Assembly: GCA_949361645.1 (NCBI GenBank)
Contig: OX442417.1
Coordinates: 8,230,275 to 8,294,274, forward strand
DNA from: Spongilla lacustris
Taxonomy: Eukaryota > Porifera > Demospongiae > Spongillida > Spongillidae
Direction of reading: 5' to 3'
DNA: 64,000 nt
The notes under the pieces are model-generated. The model worked only from the letters and a program-made list of their open reading frames with translations. It was not told the DNA's origin and did no database searches. Positions 26,001 through 36,600 of the stretch are shown piece after piece. How positions within the stretch are numbered: the stretch's first letter is position 1; every line of letters starts with the position of its first letter. Both the position numbers and the translations under genes were made by a program.

Positions 26001-28779
26001 TATCCCCTCATCCCCAGGTCTATGGTCCAAAGTGCTCCACCATTTTGAAGCCAGTGATGTGCACACCATGTGCCCTCTTACCTCCAATGGCTTACTTCTC
26101 AAAGGATGATGACTTGTTGGACCCTGGGAAGGTACATGTACGTGTACAGTGCATTACATGTACATTGTGTAGATGCATATGCACACACATTTCATGCCAA
26201 TGCATGTGTACATCTGTGTATCAATACATGTACACATACATTAATGACAGTTTGCATCTGATAAATAAACAACCCATCCTACATTTATTAACATGAAAAT
26301 ATTAACTGGAAATGATTAATCATTTGAATCATTTTTTGCAAGTTGAAATTCTTTAAATTGTAGCTTCAGGATGACTACATGTATATATATTTATTTACAT
26401 GTAGGTGCTGTCAGGAATTGCTAATTCCTTTTTAATGAAGTTTAATTTCTGTTTACACAAGACCACATTAGAGCATTTAGCACATAAATAAATCATTCTT
26501 TATTGAATTGTTTGTGGCTACTTTATAAACAAATTTTCTTCATTATGGAATGCACATACTCTGATGCATTCTGATGTACATGTTTTCTTCAGTTCTCTGT
26601 ACGTGACCAAGACACAAAGGTGCTGCCTACTGCAAGACTGAACCACTGTAAGCTGATTTGATGTACTCATACATGTGATGTTTGACCATGTGAGAGTGTA
26701 ATTTTTTTGTCACTACATGTACATATGTAGAGTGCACAAAAGCATAAACTACTACTCATGGTCACATAGAAATGAAACAAATTTCAAAATTGCAAAGCTT
26801 ATCTGAGTAATCATTAAATCTTTCATCCTAGATACATGTAACTGTATTATGAAATAAATTAATAAAATGTCATGTAGTGTACTTGTGTATTTGCATTTTT
26901 CCTGCATTATTAGTATAATTATAACCAACCATAAGCACATTCCAAAGGCATAAATAGCAGTGACACTAAATCCAAAACTAATATTTTTGAAACCTTACAT
27001 GTACATGTACTGGCATGAATGATAATAATTGTGAGCTACATGTACATACATGTACATGTAGTATAAAAATGCAAAATTTTCTATTGCTTAATTGTATTAA
27101 GAAACTACTTCATGAACATGTACATTTGTTTCTTAATGTCTATTGTCCTGAATGTCCACCTGGGGGTACAATTGGACACCCGGGTGGACAGCAAAAAAGA
27201 TTTTGCCGTTCGGTCACGGAAGGGACCTGGCTGCATTTAATGGTACTGGCATACAGAACAAATCTTTTCAGGATCGGGCCAAGATAAGTAAGGCTTAAAT
27301 CCTTTTGGTACTCGTAAAATGACCCGTGCTAGCGGACCTATGCATTACGCTCCGACCGATCCGCACGGAGCGTAATGGATAAGTCCGCTAGCACAGCTCG
27401 TTCTATATGTACCAAAAGGATTTAAGCCTTGCTTATCTTGGCCCAATCCTGAAAAGACTTGTACTATAAGCCAGTACCGTTAAATACCGCTAGGTCCATT
27501 CCGTGACCGAACGGCAAAAACTTTTTTTGCTGTCCACCCGGGTATACAATTGTACCCCCGGGTAGACATTCAGGACAATAGACATTAACAATACCCTAGA
27601 AGCATTTTCCACAGATGTGCTTTTTGAAAGCCACACCCTAACAGATGTACATGTACATGTATGTAAGGAATTGTTCACGATCATAGCCTGTATGAATTGT
27701 TTTTAGAATTGATGAAAAATCATGCATGTACATGTACATGTACATGTGTCAAAAAATTAAACAACCTAAACAAACCACTGACCACTACATGTGTAAAGGT
27801 TTCAAGAGTGCCTTGTTATTGGTTTCATATTATACGTGCACTAATATGATTTGGTACATGTAGTGAAATGCAGCTACACGTACATGGACAAGTACAGTGT
27901 AACAGAGTGCATGTCATGAATATATTGATATGTAATACATGTAGCTGTGGATGATAAGATCTATTGTACAGGCTCCCAGCTACAGCACACTGAAGTGGCT
28001 GATTTGGATTCAGTGAAGCATGCAGTACTGTTTGTCAATGGTCTGCACAAGCAGAGGTCCATTGTGGATGACCCAGCGTTTAGGTGAGTGGGTGTGTGGG
28101 TATGTGGTAAGTTGGTACAGTGGGAGAGTGTGTTACATGGTGTACATGTACACTGTACATTGTATGTTGTCATTTAAACTGGATGATTGTGTTGGGGCCA
28201 TGAAAGTTAGTTTGACCATTTCCCTTCCTTGTTGTATGATTTTTACCCACTGTCCCAAATTGGCAAGTGCACATACATGTATAGTACATGTACATATACA
28301 AATATGATTTTTACTCCATCTCTCTCCACCCTCATTCCATAACCTTCACCCCCATCTCTCATGTACCCTCCTCCGCCCCTCCACACATAAATCCTTCCCC
28401 TCCCACCAACAGGACCATCCAATGGCCTCACCAAATAATCCAATCCTCGTGCACGGATGGTTCCAACAGGTGGGTGGGACTGTCAGGATCCGGCATCCAG
28501 CATCCCTCTGTGCTGGCCCTCTTTGAGGACTGGACCACTGAAGCTATGCTCAAGTGCTACAAAGGAGATAACCCTACTGCTCTGATGGTCCAGGCAGGAC
28601 TGTGCCTGCCCTTGGTGATACAGGTTGTCCATAGTGCTGTCCAGGCAACTGGTAATGAGAGGGGAGAGAGGGCATGGAGGGTAGTACTTCACTACAGTGC
28701 CTTTACATTTGTATCTGCAGCTGTACATACATTGTATGGCCATTTAGATTTTTCTCGAAAGAGGGGAAAAATGCAATAA
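14051..28779 (+). CDS. Coiled-coil protein of unknown function, 13-14 exons (model)
   Basis: A chain of exons joins in consistent phase: 14051-14151, 14338-14527, 14602-14668, 14727-14788, 15178-15201, 16715-18340, 21398-21516, 22497-22617, 22767-23006, (optional 25772-25792), 26018-26131, 26593-26647, 27972-28083, 28413-28779 (stop TAA). The N-terminal part is acidic and helical (about 145 residues; VPDLMEALMQYGDKFKALVG), the centre is a roughly 540-residue heptad-repeat coiled coil followed by further coiled-coil exons (SERDELRSTLKQLQEKAAAE, RELEDEMKAMEDELVKANTR), and a non-coiled C-terminal region includes LDSVKHAVLFVNGL and SVLALFEDWTTEAMLKCYKG. No signal peptide or membrane segment is apparent, so a cytoplasmic scaffold or cytoskeletal role is possible (inference). 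The family is not recognised. Joins at 15201 and 18340 are the weakest. Introns contain many repeats. Confidence 0.6.
15395..15780. mobile_element. Diverged partial copy of the 659-1885 MITE
   Basis: It aligns by eye to about 1495-1850, sharing blocks such as TGGCTCAACTGACCCACTTG and CCCCAGTCTCTAACATT. The terminal repeats are missing. It lies in an intron of the coiled-coil gene. Confidence 0.7.
16129..16492. mobile_element. piggyBac-like MITE (TTAA at left end)
   Basis: The left end reads TTAA|TGTGTATTGTCCTGAATG and the right end contains GATGACTTCAGGACAATAGA, roughly the reverse complement. The right TTAA is eroded. The terminal motif is shared with the cleaner element at 27137-27584. Parts of the left end and interior recur at about 14850-14890 and 19425-19690. 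Confidence 0.55.
16715..18340 (+). CDS. Giant coiled-coil exon, 13/14-residue repeats
   Basis: This exon of the preceding gene follows TTTTTTTTCATGCAG. After YMAILELQERYFREEIEQAK it consists of nearly 40 tandem units of the type EEMEKAKQTLHQQQ (14 residues, two heptads) or a 13-residue version, with Lys/Gln and Gln/His variants. Leu, Ala and Met fall at heptad core positions, and the charge pattern predicts a long continuous coiled coil. Units of 13 residues insert stutters into the heptad phase. The DNA is a 39-42 bp minisatellite and is probably length-variable. The opposite strand is also open (Pro/Trp-rich), but that is a by-product of the repeat. The donor is placed at ATG|GTGTAT. Confidence 0.75.
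18424..19198. repeat. Minisatellite, 20-24 bp unit AGGGATGGCTTATGTGAGGG
   Basis: More than thirty tandem copies with variable G-run length (GAGGGGGAGGGATGG or GAGGGGAGGGATGG) directly follow the coiled-coil exon. Open frames across it (Gly/Arg/Tyr-rich) depend on the repeat only and are not called. The strand shown is purine-rich and could form G-quadruplex or R-loop structures (inference). Confidence 0.95.
19199..19356. repeat. Tandem repeat, 22-bp unit TAGTATTTAGTAATTTCCCC
   Basis: About six copies of TAGTATTTAGTAATTTCCCCTG adjoin the previous minisatellite. It is intronic in the coiled-coil gene. Confidence 0.9.
19373..19690. repeat. Intronic repeat, copy of 16060-16340
   Basis: It shares long blocks with 16060-16340, for example TTACAAATCATGTGAGTGTT, TTTGTACACCTGGCAAAGA and CATGAGGATAGTACAGC. 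A third, more diverged version lies at about 14850-15180. These look like local duplications within one gene. Confidence 0.7.
20060..21190. other. Intronic sequence with ACATGT tracts
   Basis: No exon or element boundary was recognised. Short (ACATGT)n blocks are scattered through it. Confidence 0.4.
21244..21395. repeat. Tandem repeat, 30-bp unit
   Basis: Five copies of a unit containing CATGTGCTCACTTCATGCTC end immediately at the AG acceptor of the coiled-coil exon at 21398, so the repeat supplies part of the splice-acceptor region. Confidence 0.92.
21895..22435. mobile_element. Foldback element, ~540 bp
   Basis: The left arm (GTTTCTGAGGTTGC and GATTTCTCCGTATAT) is inverted at the right (GATATACAGAGAAATC and GCAACCTCAGAAACA). 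It resembles the foldback at 29128-29575 in the internal motif (GATTTCTC[CT]GTATAT). A diverged relative without the right arm is at about 55860-56200, where even the flanking AACATTTTCTCATCACTGTG matches. Confidence 0.65.
23827..23985. repeat. Fragment of the 39754-40569 foldback family
   Basis: Strings such as CTATCGATTTGTTCTGTT, CAGTTGAACAAACTACGTGC and CCCCATACATTGAGCGG match the centre of the foldback at 39754-40569. It abuts the truncated hAT transposase fragment. Confidence 0.75.
24033..24569 (-). pseudogene. hAT-family transposase 5' fragment (two exons)
   Basis: On the minus strand, exon 1 (24569 down to 24321) starts MYKTKFNRNWTKQFP and contains a BED/C2HC-like zinc finger: CTVC, then ISCAHQG and RHCESDTHK. 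Exon 2 (24228 down to about 24033) reads AEAKIAHFMAHHSIPLATAD followed by LFRDIFPDSSIAKGYSSPRT, the conserved start of the transposase body in SCAND3/ZMYM-type hAT proteins (family recognition from memory). GT and AG border the intron. The frame then runs out into unrelated repeat sequence, so the RNase-H catalytic core is missing. A probable 5' terminus lies near 24971 (see the next entry). Confidence 0.75.
24895..24975. mobile_element. Probable terminal region of the hAT element
   Basis: The text TGAGTCTCACGCCCAATGCG followed by TGAGGGTTGGCATGTCT resembles subterminal sequence of invertebrate hAT elements as I remember it. It lies upstream of the truncated hAT transposase. The opposite end was not found, consistent with truncation. 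Confidence 0.4.
25449..25535. repeat. GC-rich palindrome and poly-C run
   Basis: GGGGGTATGGGGGAGCTTAC is followed by AGCGCTCCCCCATACCCCC, a nearly perfect palindrome around AGCGCT. A C-homopolymer follows at about 25517-25534. A related motif is at about 9733-9757. Confidence 0.7.
26990..27900. repeat. Intronic segment duplicated at 29980-30380
   Basis: Flanks on both sides of the piggyBac-like MITE match 29980-30380, for example AGAAACTACTTCATG, GTGCTTTTTGAAAGCCACAC and GGTTTCAAGAGTGCC. The other copy lacks the MITE, so it shows the pre-insertion arrangement. Confidence 0.8.
27137..27584. mobile_element. piggyBac-like foldback MITE with TTAA duplication
   Basis: The ends are TGTCTATTGTCCTGAATGTC and its exact reverse complement. 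TTAA flanks both sides (27133-27136 and 27585-27588). Long arms pair nearly to the centre (AAATCCTTTTGGTAC inverted as GTACCAAAAGGATTT). TTAA duplication is the hallmark of piggyBac elements. The paralogous segment at about 30040 reads TTTCTTAACAAT with a single TTAA, that is, an empty site. Confidence 0.9.
28413..28779 (+). CDS. C-terminal exon of the coiled-coil gene
   Basis: It follows the acceptor TCCCACCAACAG and reads in phase from the previous exon: IQWPHQIIQSSCTDGSNRWV, then SVLALFEDWTTEAMLKCYKG, ending RKRGKMQ and TAA at 28777-28779. Possible GT donors exist at AACAG|GTGGGT and CAACTG|GTAATG, so the terminal exon could be shorter. No family is recognised. No AATAAA was seen close downstream. 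Confidence 0.55.
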
Positions 28780-29127
28780 TGCACATTTTTGATTTTATCT
28801 CATAAATGGTATATAATTATATCATGCCATTACATTTTTAGATTCAGCATCTACTTCTGAACAGAAAACAGTTGTTTAATTCAATTATATCTTGTAAACA
28901 AAACAATGCACCATAGTAAACAACTGCTGGTCAGGTTGGATGTTCAAGGCTATAACTCCTCTATACTTCGTAGTTATTTTTTTTTGTATGTACCCAATAC
29001 AGGTGAGTACCTATAGTGTTGTGTTGAGCTCTTAAGTCTCACTCGCTGAGGAGATCGGTAGGAAAGTATCACTTTTCAGAGGGAGGCGGGGTCTTCGTAT
29101 GAATTCGGACAAATCAGTTTGACTTAA

Positions 29128-29575
29128 AATTGACTTTTTCTAAATGAGAGGTCTCTGGGGTATCCGTATAATTTATAATAATTTTTTGGCAGCTTGCTAT
29201 CGGCATTAAACAATCCACGAAGTGTTAAAAATCTTAACATTGAAAGCCATTTTTCACCCGTTTTTAGGATTTCTCTGTATATCATAGTAAAAATGTAGCA
29301 AATAATCATAGTATTTGCGTTTGTAAGCACTGTACGTAACTTTTAAAAGCATTTCTACATGTAGAATACTTGATAGAATAGTACAAACGCATGATTATGT
29401 GCTACACGTTTACTATGATATACGGAGAAGTCCTACAAACGGGCGAAAAATGGCTTTCAATGTTAAGAATTTTAACATTTCATGGATTGTTTAATGCCGT
29501 AAGCAAGCTGCCAAAAAATTGCATGGATACCCCAGAGACCTCTCATCAGTTTAGAATAAGTCAATTTAAAATTTA
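29128..29575. mobile_element. Foldback element, ~450 bp
   Basis: The left arm (GAGAGGTCTCTGGGGTATCC, then TCTTAACATTGAAAGCCA) is inverted at the right (TGGCTTTCAATGTTAAGA, then GGATACCCCAGAGACCTCTC). A third, partial copy of the right arm follows at 29585-29710. No coding capacity. Confidence 0.85.
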
Positions 29576-29979
29576 ATCCTTAAGTCAATCCTTAATACTT
29601 GATAGAATAAGTACAAATGCAAAGATCATGATTATGTGCTACACGTTTACTACCATACATGTATACGGAGAAATCCTAATAACGGGTGGCTTTCAATGTT
29701 AAGATTTCATTGAGCGTGTAGTTTGGGTACATGGTGTAGAATTTGGCCGCTTCGTCGCGCGAACACAAGTACCAGCAGCTTTGAAAGAATGACATACATT
29801 TCACGCTATGTAATCATGGCAACGCTGGTACGCGTAGTCAGTGTAGAGACGTATTGCGCTGTGCACTGTATTCCGCTACCGTGCACAATAATGTCGTACG
29901 CGTACTACTGTACATGCTTAGCGTATCACCATAGAAAAAGTACTCTACGATCGGAAACTTTTTTCTGACTGGTACTGTA

Positions 29980-30380
29980 TGTGTACATGTAATACAAAAA
30001 TACAAAAAATTTATATTAAGAAACTACTTCATGTACATTTGTTTCTTAACAATGCTGCAATTGGAACATTATCCACAGATGTGCTTTTTGAAAGCCACAC
30101 TCTAACTGAAGTACATACATGTATGTAATGAATTGTTCACCATCATAGCCTGTATCAATTGAACATTTTTAGAATTAATGAAGGTTGAGAAGAAAATCAT
30201 GCTTGCACCGGTGCATGTATCTAACTGTATTTAAAAATCATGAAACAACCAAAACATAGTACACTGACCGCTACATGTGTAAAGGTTTCAAGAGTGCCAT
30301 GTTATTATACGTGCACTAATATGATTTAGTACATGTACATGTAGTTAAATGCAGCTACACGTACATGGACATGTACAATG
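29980..30380. repeat. Duplicate of 26990-27900 without the MITE
   Basis: It shares AAGAAACTACTTCATGTACA, CACAGATGTGCTTTTTGAAA and CAGCTACACGTACATGGACA with the first copy. The TTAA site is unoccupied. Confidence 0.8.
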
Positions 30381-30646
30381 ATTTTTGAATTTTTTATCAA
30401 CACTTTTAAGAGACTGTGTCTTTTGCCATCCTGGAAAATTTAAAGATGTGCATACAGTACATGTATCACAGGGGTGTTCTGTCACATACATAATAGCATT
30501 ATTACATGTATATTCTCAGGAGTTACTACATGTACCAGCTCAAGAACAATCACCTTTTCTAAACCATGTGATGTTTAAACTTTTATGTTTCGCTTTGTTA
30601 CCTTCCAATATCAAGTAAAATAACTTGTGTGTCCCAATCTCCTTAG

Positions 30647-33600
30647 AGTGCATGCAATCATCAGTGGAAACCAACCATACTATTAATTCCTCCTGCTGTA
30701 CCTACTCATCTGGGAGTATCAAATCCTCAAAGGAAATAACTATATGCTCATATCATACCAACTTTTCACGACATACCAACACCTCTAGTGGTTGCGTCTA
30801 CTCAGGTGGCATGAAGTCATCAAGAGCCACAAATTCCTCCAGTAACTCCAACGCCTACATCTTCTCAGATCCAGCAGACATGAAGGTCTCCTCAACGAGT
30901 GCCAAATCTTCATGGAGCACAAACGTCTTAGGAAATATAAAGTCTTCTGAAAGCACAAACACATCAGGTGGTACCAAGTCTTCCGAAGGCACAAACACAT
31001 CAGGTGATACCAAGTCTTCAGATGGTACAAACACATCAGGTGGTACCAAGTCTTCAGAAGGCACAAACACACCAGGTGGTACCAAGTCTTTAGAAGCATC
31101 AAAGACATCAGGTGGTACCAAGTCTTCAAGAGGCACAAACACATTAGGTGGTACCAAGTCTTCAGAACACACAAACACATCAGGTGGTACCAAGTCTCCA
31201 GAAGGTACAAACACATCAGGTGGTACCAAGTCTTCAGAACACACAAACCCATCAGGTGGTACCAATTCTTCAGGAATCACAAACACATCAGATGGTACCA
31301 GGTGTCTAGAAGGCACAAACACATCAGGTGGTACCAAGTCTCCAGAAGGCACAAACACATCAGATGGTACCAAGTCTTCAGGAGGCACAAACACATCAGG
31401 TGGTACCAAGTCTTCAGGAGGCACAAACACATCAGGTGGTACCAAGTCTTCAGATGCCACAAATACATCAGATGGTACCAAGTCTCTAGAAGGCACAAAC
31501 ACATCAGGTGGTACCAAGTCTTCAGAAGGCACAAACACCTCTGGTGGTATCAAGTCTTCAGAAGCCACAAACACATCCGGTGGTACAAAGTCTTCAGAAG
31601 GCACAAACACATCAAGTGGTACTAACACATCAGGTGGTACCAAGTCTTCAGAAGGCACAAACGCATCAGGTGGTACCAAGTCTTCAGAAGGCACGAACAC
31701 CTCAGGTGGTACCAAGTCTCCAGAAGGCACGAACACCTCAGGTGGTACCAAGTCTCCAGAAGGCACAAACACATCAGGTGGTACCAAGTCTTCAGAAGGC
31801 ACAAACACATCAGGTGGTACCAAGTCTCCAGAAGGCACAAACGCATCAGGTGGTACCAAGTCTTCAGAAGGCACGAACACCTCAGGTGGTACCAAATCTC
31901 CAGAAGGCACAAACACATCAGGTGGTACCAAGTCTTCAGAAGGCACAAACACATCAGGTGGTACCATGTCTTCAGGAGGCACAAACACATCAGGTGGTAC
32001 CAAGTCTTCAGAAGCCACAAACACATCAAGGGGTACAAACACATCAGGTGGTACCAAGTCTCCAGAAAGCACAAACACATTAGGTGGTACCAAGTCTTCA
32101 GAACACACAAACACATCAGGTGGTACCAAGACTCCAGAAGGTACAAAAACATCAGGTGGTACCAAGTCTCCAGAAGGCACAAACCCATCAGGTGGTACCA
32201 ATTCTTCAGGAATCACAAACACATCAGATGGTACCAGGTGTCTAGAAGGCACAAACACATCAGGTGGTACCAAGTCTCCAGAAGGCACAAACACATCAGA
32301 TGGTACCAAGTCTTCAGAAGGCACAAACGCATCAGGTGGTACCAAGTCTTCAGAAGGCACAAACACATCAGGTGGTACCAAGTCTTCAGGAGGCAGAAAC
32401 ACATCAGGTGGTACCAAGTCTTCAGGAGGCACAAACACATCAGGTGGTACCAAGTCTTCAGACGCCACAAATACATCAGATGGTACCAAGTCTCTAGAAG
32501 GCACAAACACATCAGGTGGTACCAAGTCTTCAGAAGGCACAAACACCTCTGGTGGTATCAAGTCTTCAGAAGCCACAAACACATCCGGTGGTACAGAGTC
32601 TTCAGAAGCCACAAACACATCAAGTGGTACAAACACATCAGGTGGTACCAAGTCTTCAGGACACACAAACGCATCAGGTGGTACCAAGTCTTTAGAAGGC
32701 ACTAACACATCAGGTGGTACCAAGTCTTCAGAAGGCACGAACACCTCAGGTGGTACCAAGTCTCCAGAAGGCACAAACACATCAGGTGGTACCAAGTCTC
32801 CAGAAGGCACAAACACATCAGGTGGTACCAAGTCTCCAGAAGGCACAAACACATCAGGTGGTACCAAGTCTCCAGAAGGCACAAACACATCAGGTGGTAC
32901 CAAGTCTTCAGAAGGCACAAACGCATCAGGTGGTACCAAGTCTTCAGAAGGCACGAACACCTCAGGTGGTACCAAGTCTCCAGAAGGCACAAACACATCA
33001 GGTGGTACCAAGTCTTCAGAAGGCACGATCACCTCAGGTGGTACCAAGTCTCCAGAAGGCACAAACACATCAGGTGGTACCAAGTTTTCAGAAGGCACAA
33101 ACACATCAGGTGGTACCATGTCTTCAGGAGGCACAAACACATCAGGTGGTACCAAGTCTTCAGAAGCCACAAACACATCAAGGGGTACAAACACATCAGG
33201 TGGTACCAAGTCTCCAGAAAGCACAAACACATCAGGTGGTACCAAGTCTCCAGAAGGCACAAACACATCAGGTGGTACCAAGTCTTCAGAAGGCACAAAC
33301 ACATCAGGTGGTACCATGTCTTCAGAAGGCACAAACACATCAGGTGGTATGAAGTCTTCAGGAGGAACAAACACATCAGGTACTACCAAGTCTTCAGAAG
33401 GCACAAACACATCAGGTGGTATGAAGTCTCCAGGAGGAACAAACACATCAGGTACTACCAAGTCTTCAGGAGGCACAAACACATCAGGTGGTACCAAGTC
33501 TTCAGAAGGCACAAACACATCAGGTGGTACCAAGTCTTCAGAAGGCACAAACACACCAGGTGGTACCAAGTCTTTAGAAGTTTCAAAGACATCAGGTGGT

Positions 33601-36600
33601 ACCAAGTCTTCAGAACACACAAACACATCAGGTGGTACCAAGTCTTCAGAAGGCACAATCACATCAGGTGGTACCAAGTCTTCAGTAGGCACAAACACAT
33701 CAAGTGGTACCAAGTCTTCAGAACACACAAACACATCAGGTGGTACCAAGTCTTCAGAAGGCACAATCACATCAGGTGGTACCAAGTCTTCAGGAGGCAC
33801 AATCACATCAGGTGTTACCAAGTCTTTTGGAGGCACAAACACATCAGGTGGTACCAAGTCTTCAGAAGGCACAAACACATCAGGTGGTACCAAGTCTTCA
33901 GAACACACAAACACATCAGGTGGTACCATGTCTCCAGAAGGCACAAACACATCAGGTGGTACCAAGTCTCCAGAAGGTACAAACACATCAGGTGGTACCA
34001 AGTCTTCAGAACACACAAACCCATCAGGTGGTATCAAGTCTTCAGGAGGCACAATCACATCAGGTGGTACCAAGTCTTCAGGAGGCACAAACACATTATG
34101 TGGTACCAAGTCTTCAGAAGGCACAAACACATCAGGTGGTACCATGTCTTCAGGAGGCACAAACCCATCAGGTGGTACCAAGTCTTCAGAAGGCACAAAC
34201 ACATCAGGTGGTACCAAGTCTCCAGAAGGCACAAACACATTATGTGGTACCAAGTCTTCAGAAGGCAAAAACACATCAGGTGGTACCAAGTCTTCAGAAG
34301 GCACAATCACATCAGGTGGTACCAAGTCTTCAGGAGGCACAAACGCATCAGGTGGTACCAAGTCTCCAGAAGGTACAAACACATCAGGTGGTGCCAAGTC
34401 TTCAGAACACACAAACCCATCAGGTGGTACCAAGTCTTCAGGAGGCACAATCACATCAGGTGGTACCAAGTCTCCAGAAGGCACAAATACATCAGGTGGT
34501 ACCAAGTCTTCAGGAGGCACAAACACATCAGGTGGTACCAAGTCTCCAGAACACACAAACCCATCAGGTGGTACCAAGTCTTCAGGAGGCACAATCACAT
34601 CAGGTGGTACCAAGTCTTCAGAAGGCACAAACACATCAGGTGGTACCAAGTCTTCAGAACACACAAACCCATCAGGTGGTACCAAGTCTTCAGGAGGCAC
34701 AATCACATCAGGTGGTACCAAGTCTTCAGAAGGCACAAACACCTCTGGTGGTATCAAGTCTTCAGAAGCCACAAACACATCCGGTGGTACAGAGTCTTCA
34801 GAAGCCACAAACACATCAAGTGGTACAAACACATCAGGTGGTACCAAGTCTTCAGGACACACAAACGCATCAGGTGGTACCAAGTCTTTAGAAGGCACTA
34901 ACACATCAGGTGGTACCAAGTCTTCAGAAGGCACGAACACCTCAGGTGGTACCAAGTCTCCAGAAGGCACAAACACATCAGGTGGTACCAAGTCTCCAGA
35001 TGGCACAAACACATCAGGTGGTACCAAGTCTCCAGAAGGCACAAACACATCAGGTGGTACCAAGTCTCCAGAAGGCACAAACACATCAGGTGGTACCAAG
35101 TCTTCAGAAGGCACAAACGCATCAGGTGGTACCAAGTCTTCAGAAGGCACGAACACCTCAGGTGGTACCAGGTCTCCAGAAGGCACAAACACATCAGGTG
35201 GTACCAAGTCTTCAGAAGGCACAAACACATCAGGTGGTACCATGTCTCCAGAAGGCACAAACACATCAGGTGGTACCAAGTCTCCAGAAGGTACAAACAC
35301 ATCAGGTGGTACCAAGTCTTCAGAACACACAAACCCATCAGGTGGTATCAAGTCTTCAGGAGGCACAATCACATCAGGTGGTACCAAGTCTTCAGGAGGC
35401 ACAAACACATTATGTGGTACCAAGTCTTCAGAAGGCACAAACACATCAGGTGGTACCATGTCTTCAGGAGGCACAAACCCATCAGGTGGTACCAAGTCTT
35501 CAGAAGGCACAAACACATCAGGTGGTACCAAGTCTCCAGAAGGCACAAACACATTATGTGGTACCAAGTCTTCAGAAGGCAAAAACACATCAGGTGGTAC
35601 CAAGTCTTCAGAAGGCACAATCACATCAGGTGGTACCAAGTCTTCAGGAGGCACAAACACATCAGGTGGTACCAAGTCTCCAGAAGGTACAAACACATCA
35701 GGTGGTGCCAAGTCTTCAGAACACACAAACCCATCAGGTGGTACCAAGTCTTCAGGAGGCACAAACACATCAGGTGGTACCAAGTCTTCAGAAGGCACAA
35801 TCACATCAGGTGGTACCAAGTATCCAGAAGGCACAAACACATCAGGTGGTACCAAGTCTTCAGAAGGCACAAACACATCAGGTGGTACCAAGTCTTCAGA
35901 AGGCACAAACACACCAGGTGGTACCAAGTCTTTAGAAGCATCAAAGACATCAGGTGGTACCAAGTCTTCAGAAGGCACGAACACCTCAGGTGTTACCAAG
36001 TATCCAGAAGGCACAAACACATCAGGTGGTACCAAGTCTTCAGAAGGCACAAACACATCAGGTGGTACCATGTCTTCAGGAGGCACAAACACATCAGGTG
36101 GTACCAAGTCTTCAGAAGCCACAAACACATCAAGGGGTAAAAACACATCAGGTGGTACCAAGTCTCCAGAAAGCACAAACACATCAGGTGGTACCAAGTC
36201 TCCAGAAGGCACAAACACATCAGGTGGTACCAAGTCTTCAGAAGGCACAAACACATCAGGTGGTACCATGTCTTCAGAAGGCACAAACACATCAGGTGGT
36301 ATGAAGTCTTCAGGAGGAACAAACACATCAGGTACTACCAAGTCTTCAGAAGGCACAAACACATCAGGTGGTATGAAGTCTTCAGGAGGAACAAACACAT
36401 CAGGTACTACCAAGTCTTCAGGAGGCACAAACACATCAGGTGGTACCAAGTCTTCAGAAGGCACAAACACATCAGGTGGTACCAAGTCTTCAGAAGGCAC
36501 AAACACACCAGGTGGTACCAAGTCTTTAGAAGCATCAAAGACATCAGGTGGTACCAAGTCTTCAGAACACACAAACACATCAGGTGGTACCAAGTCTTCA

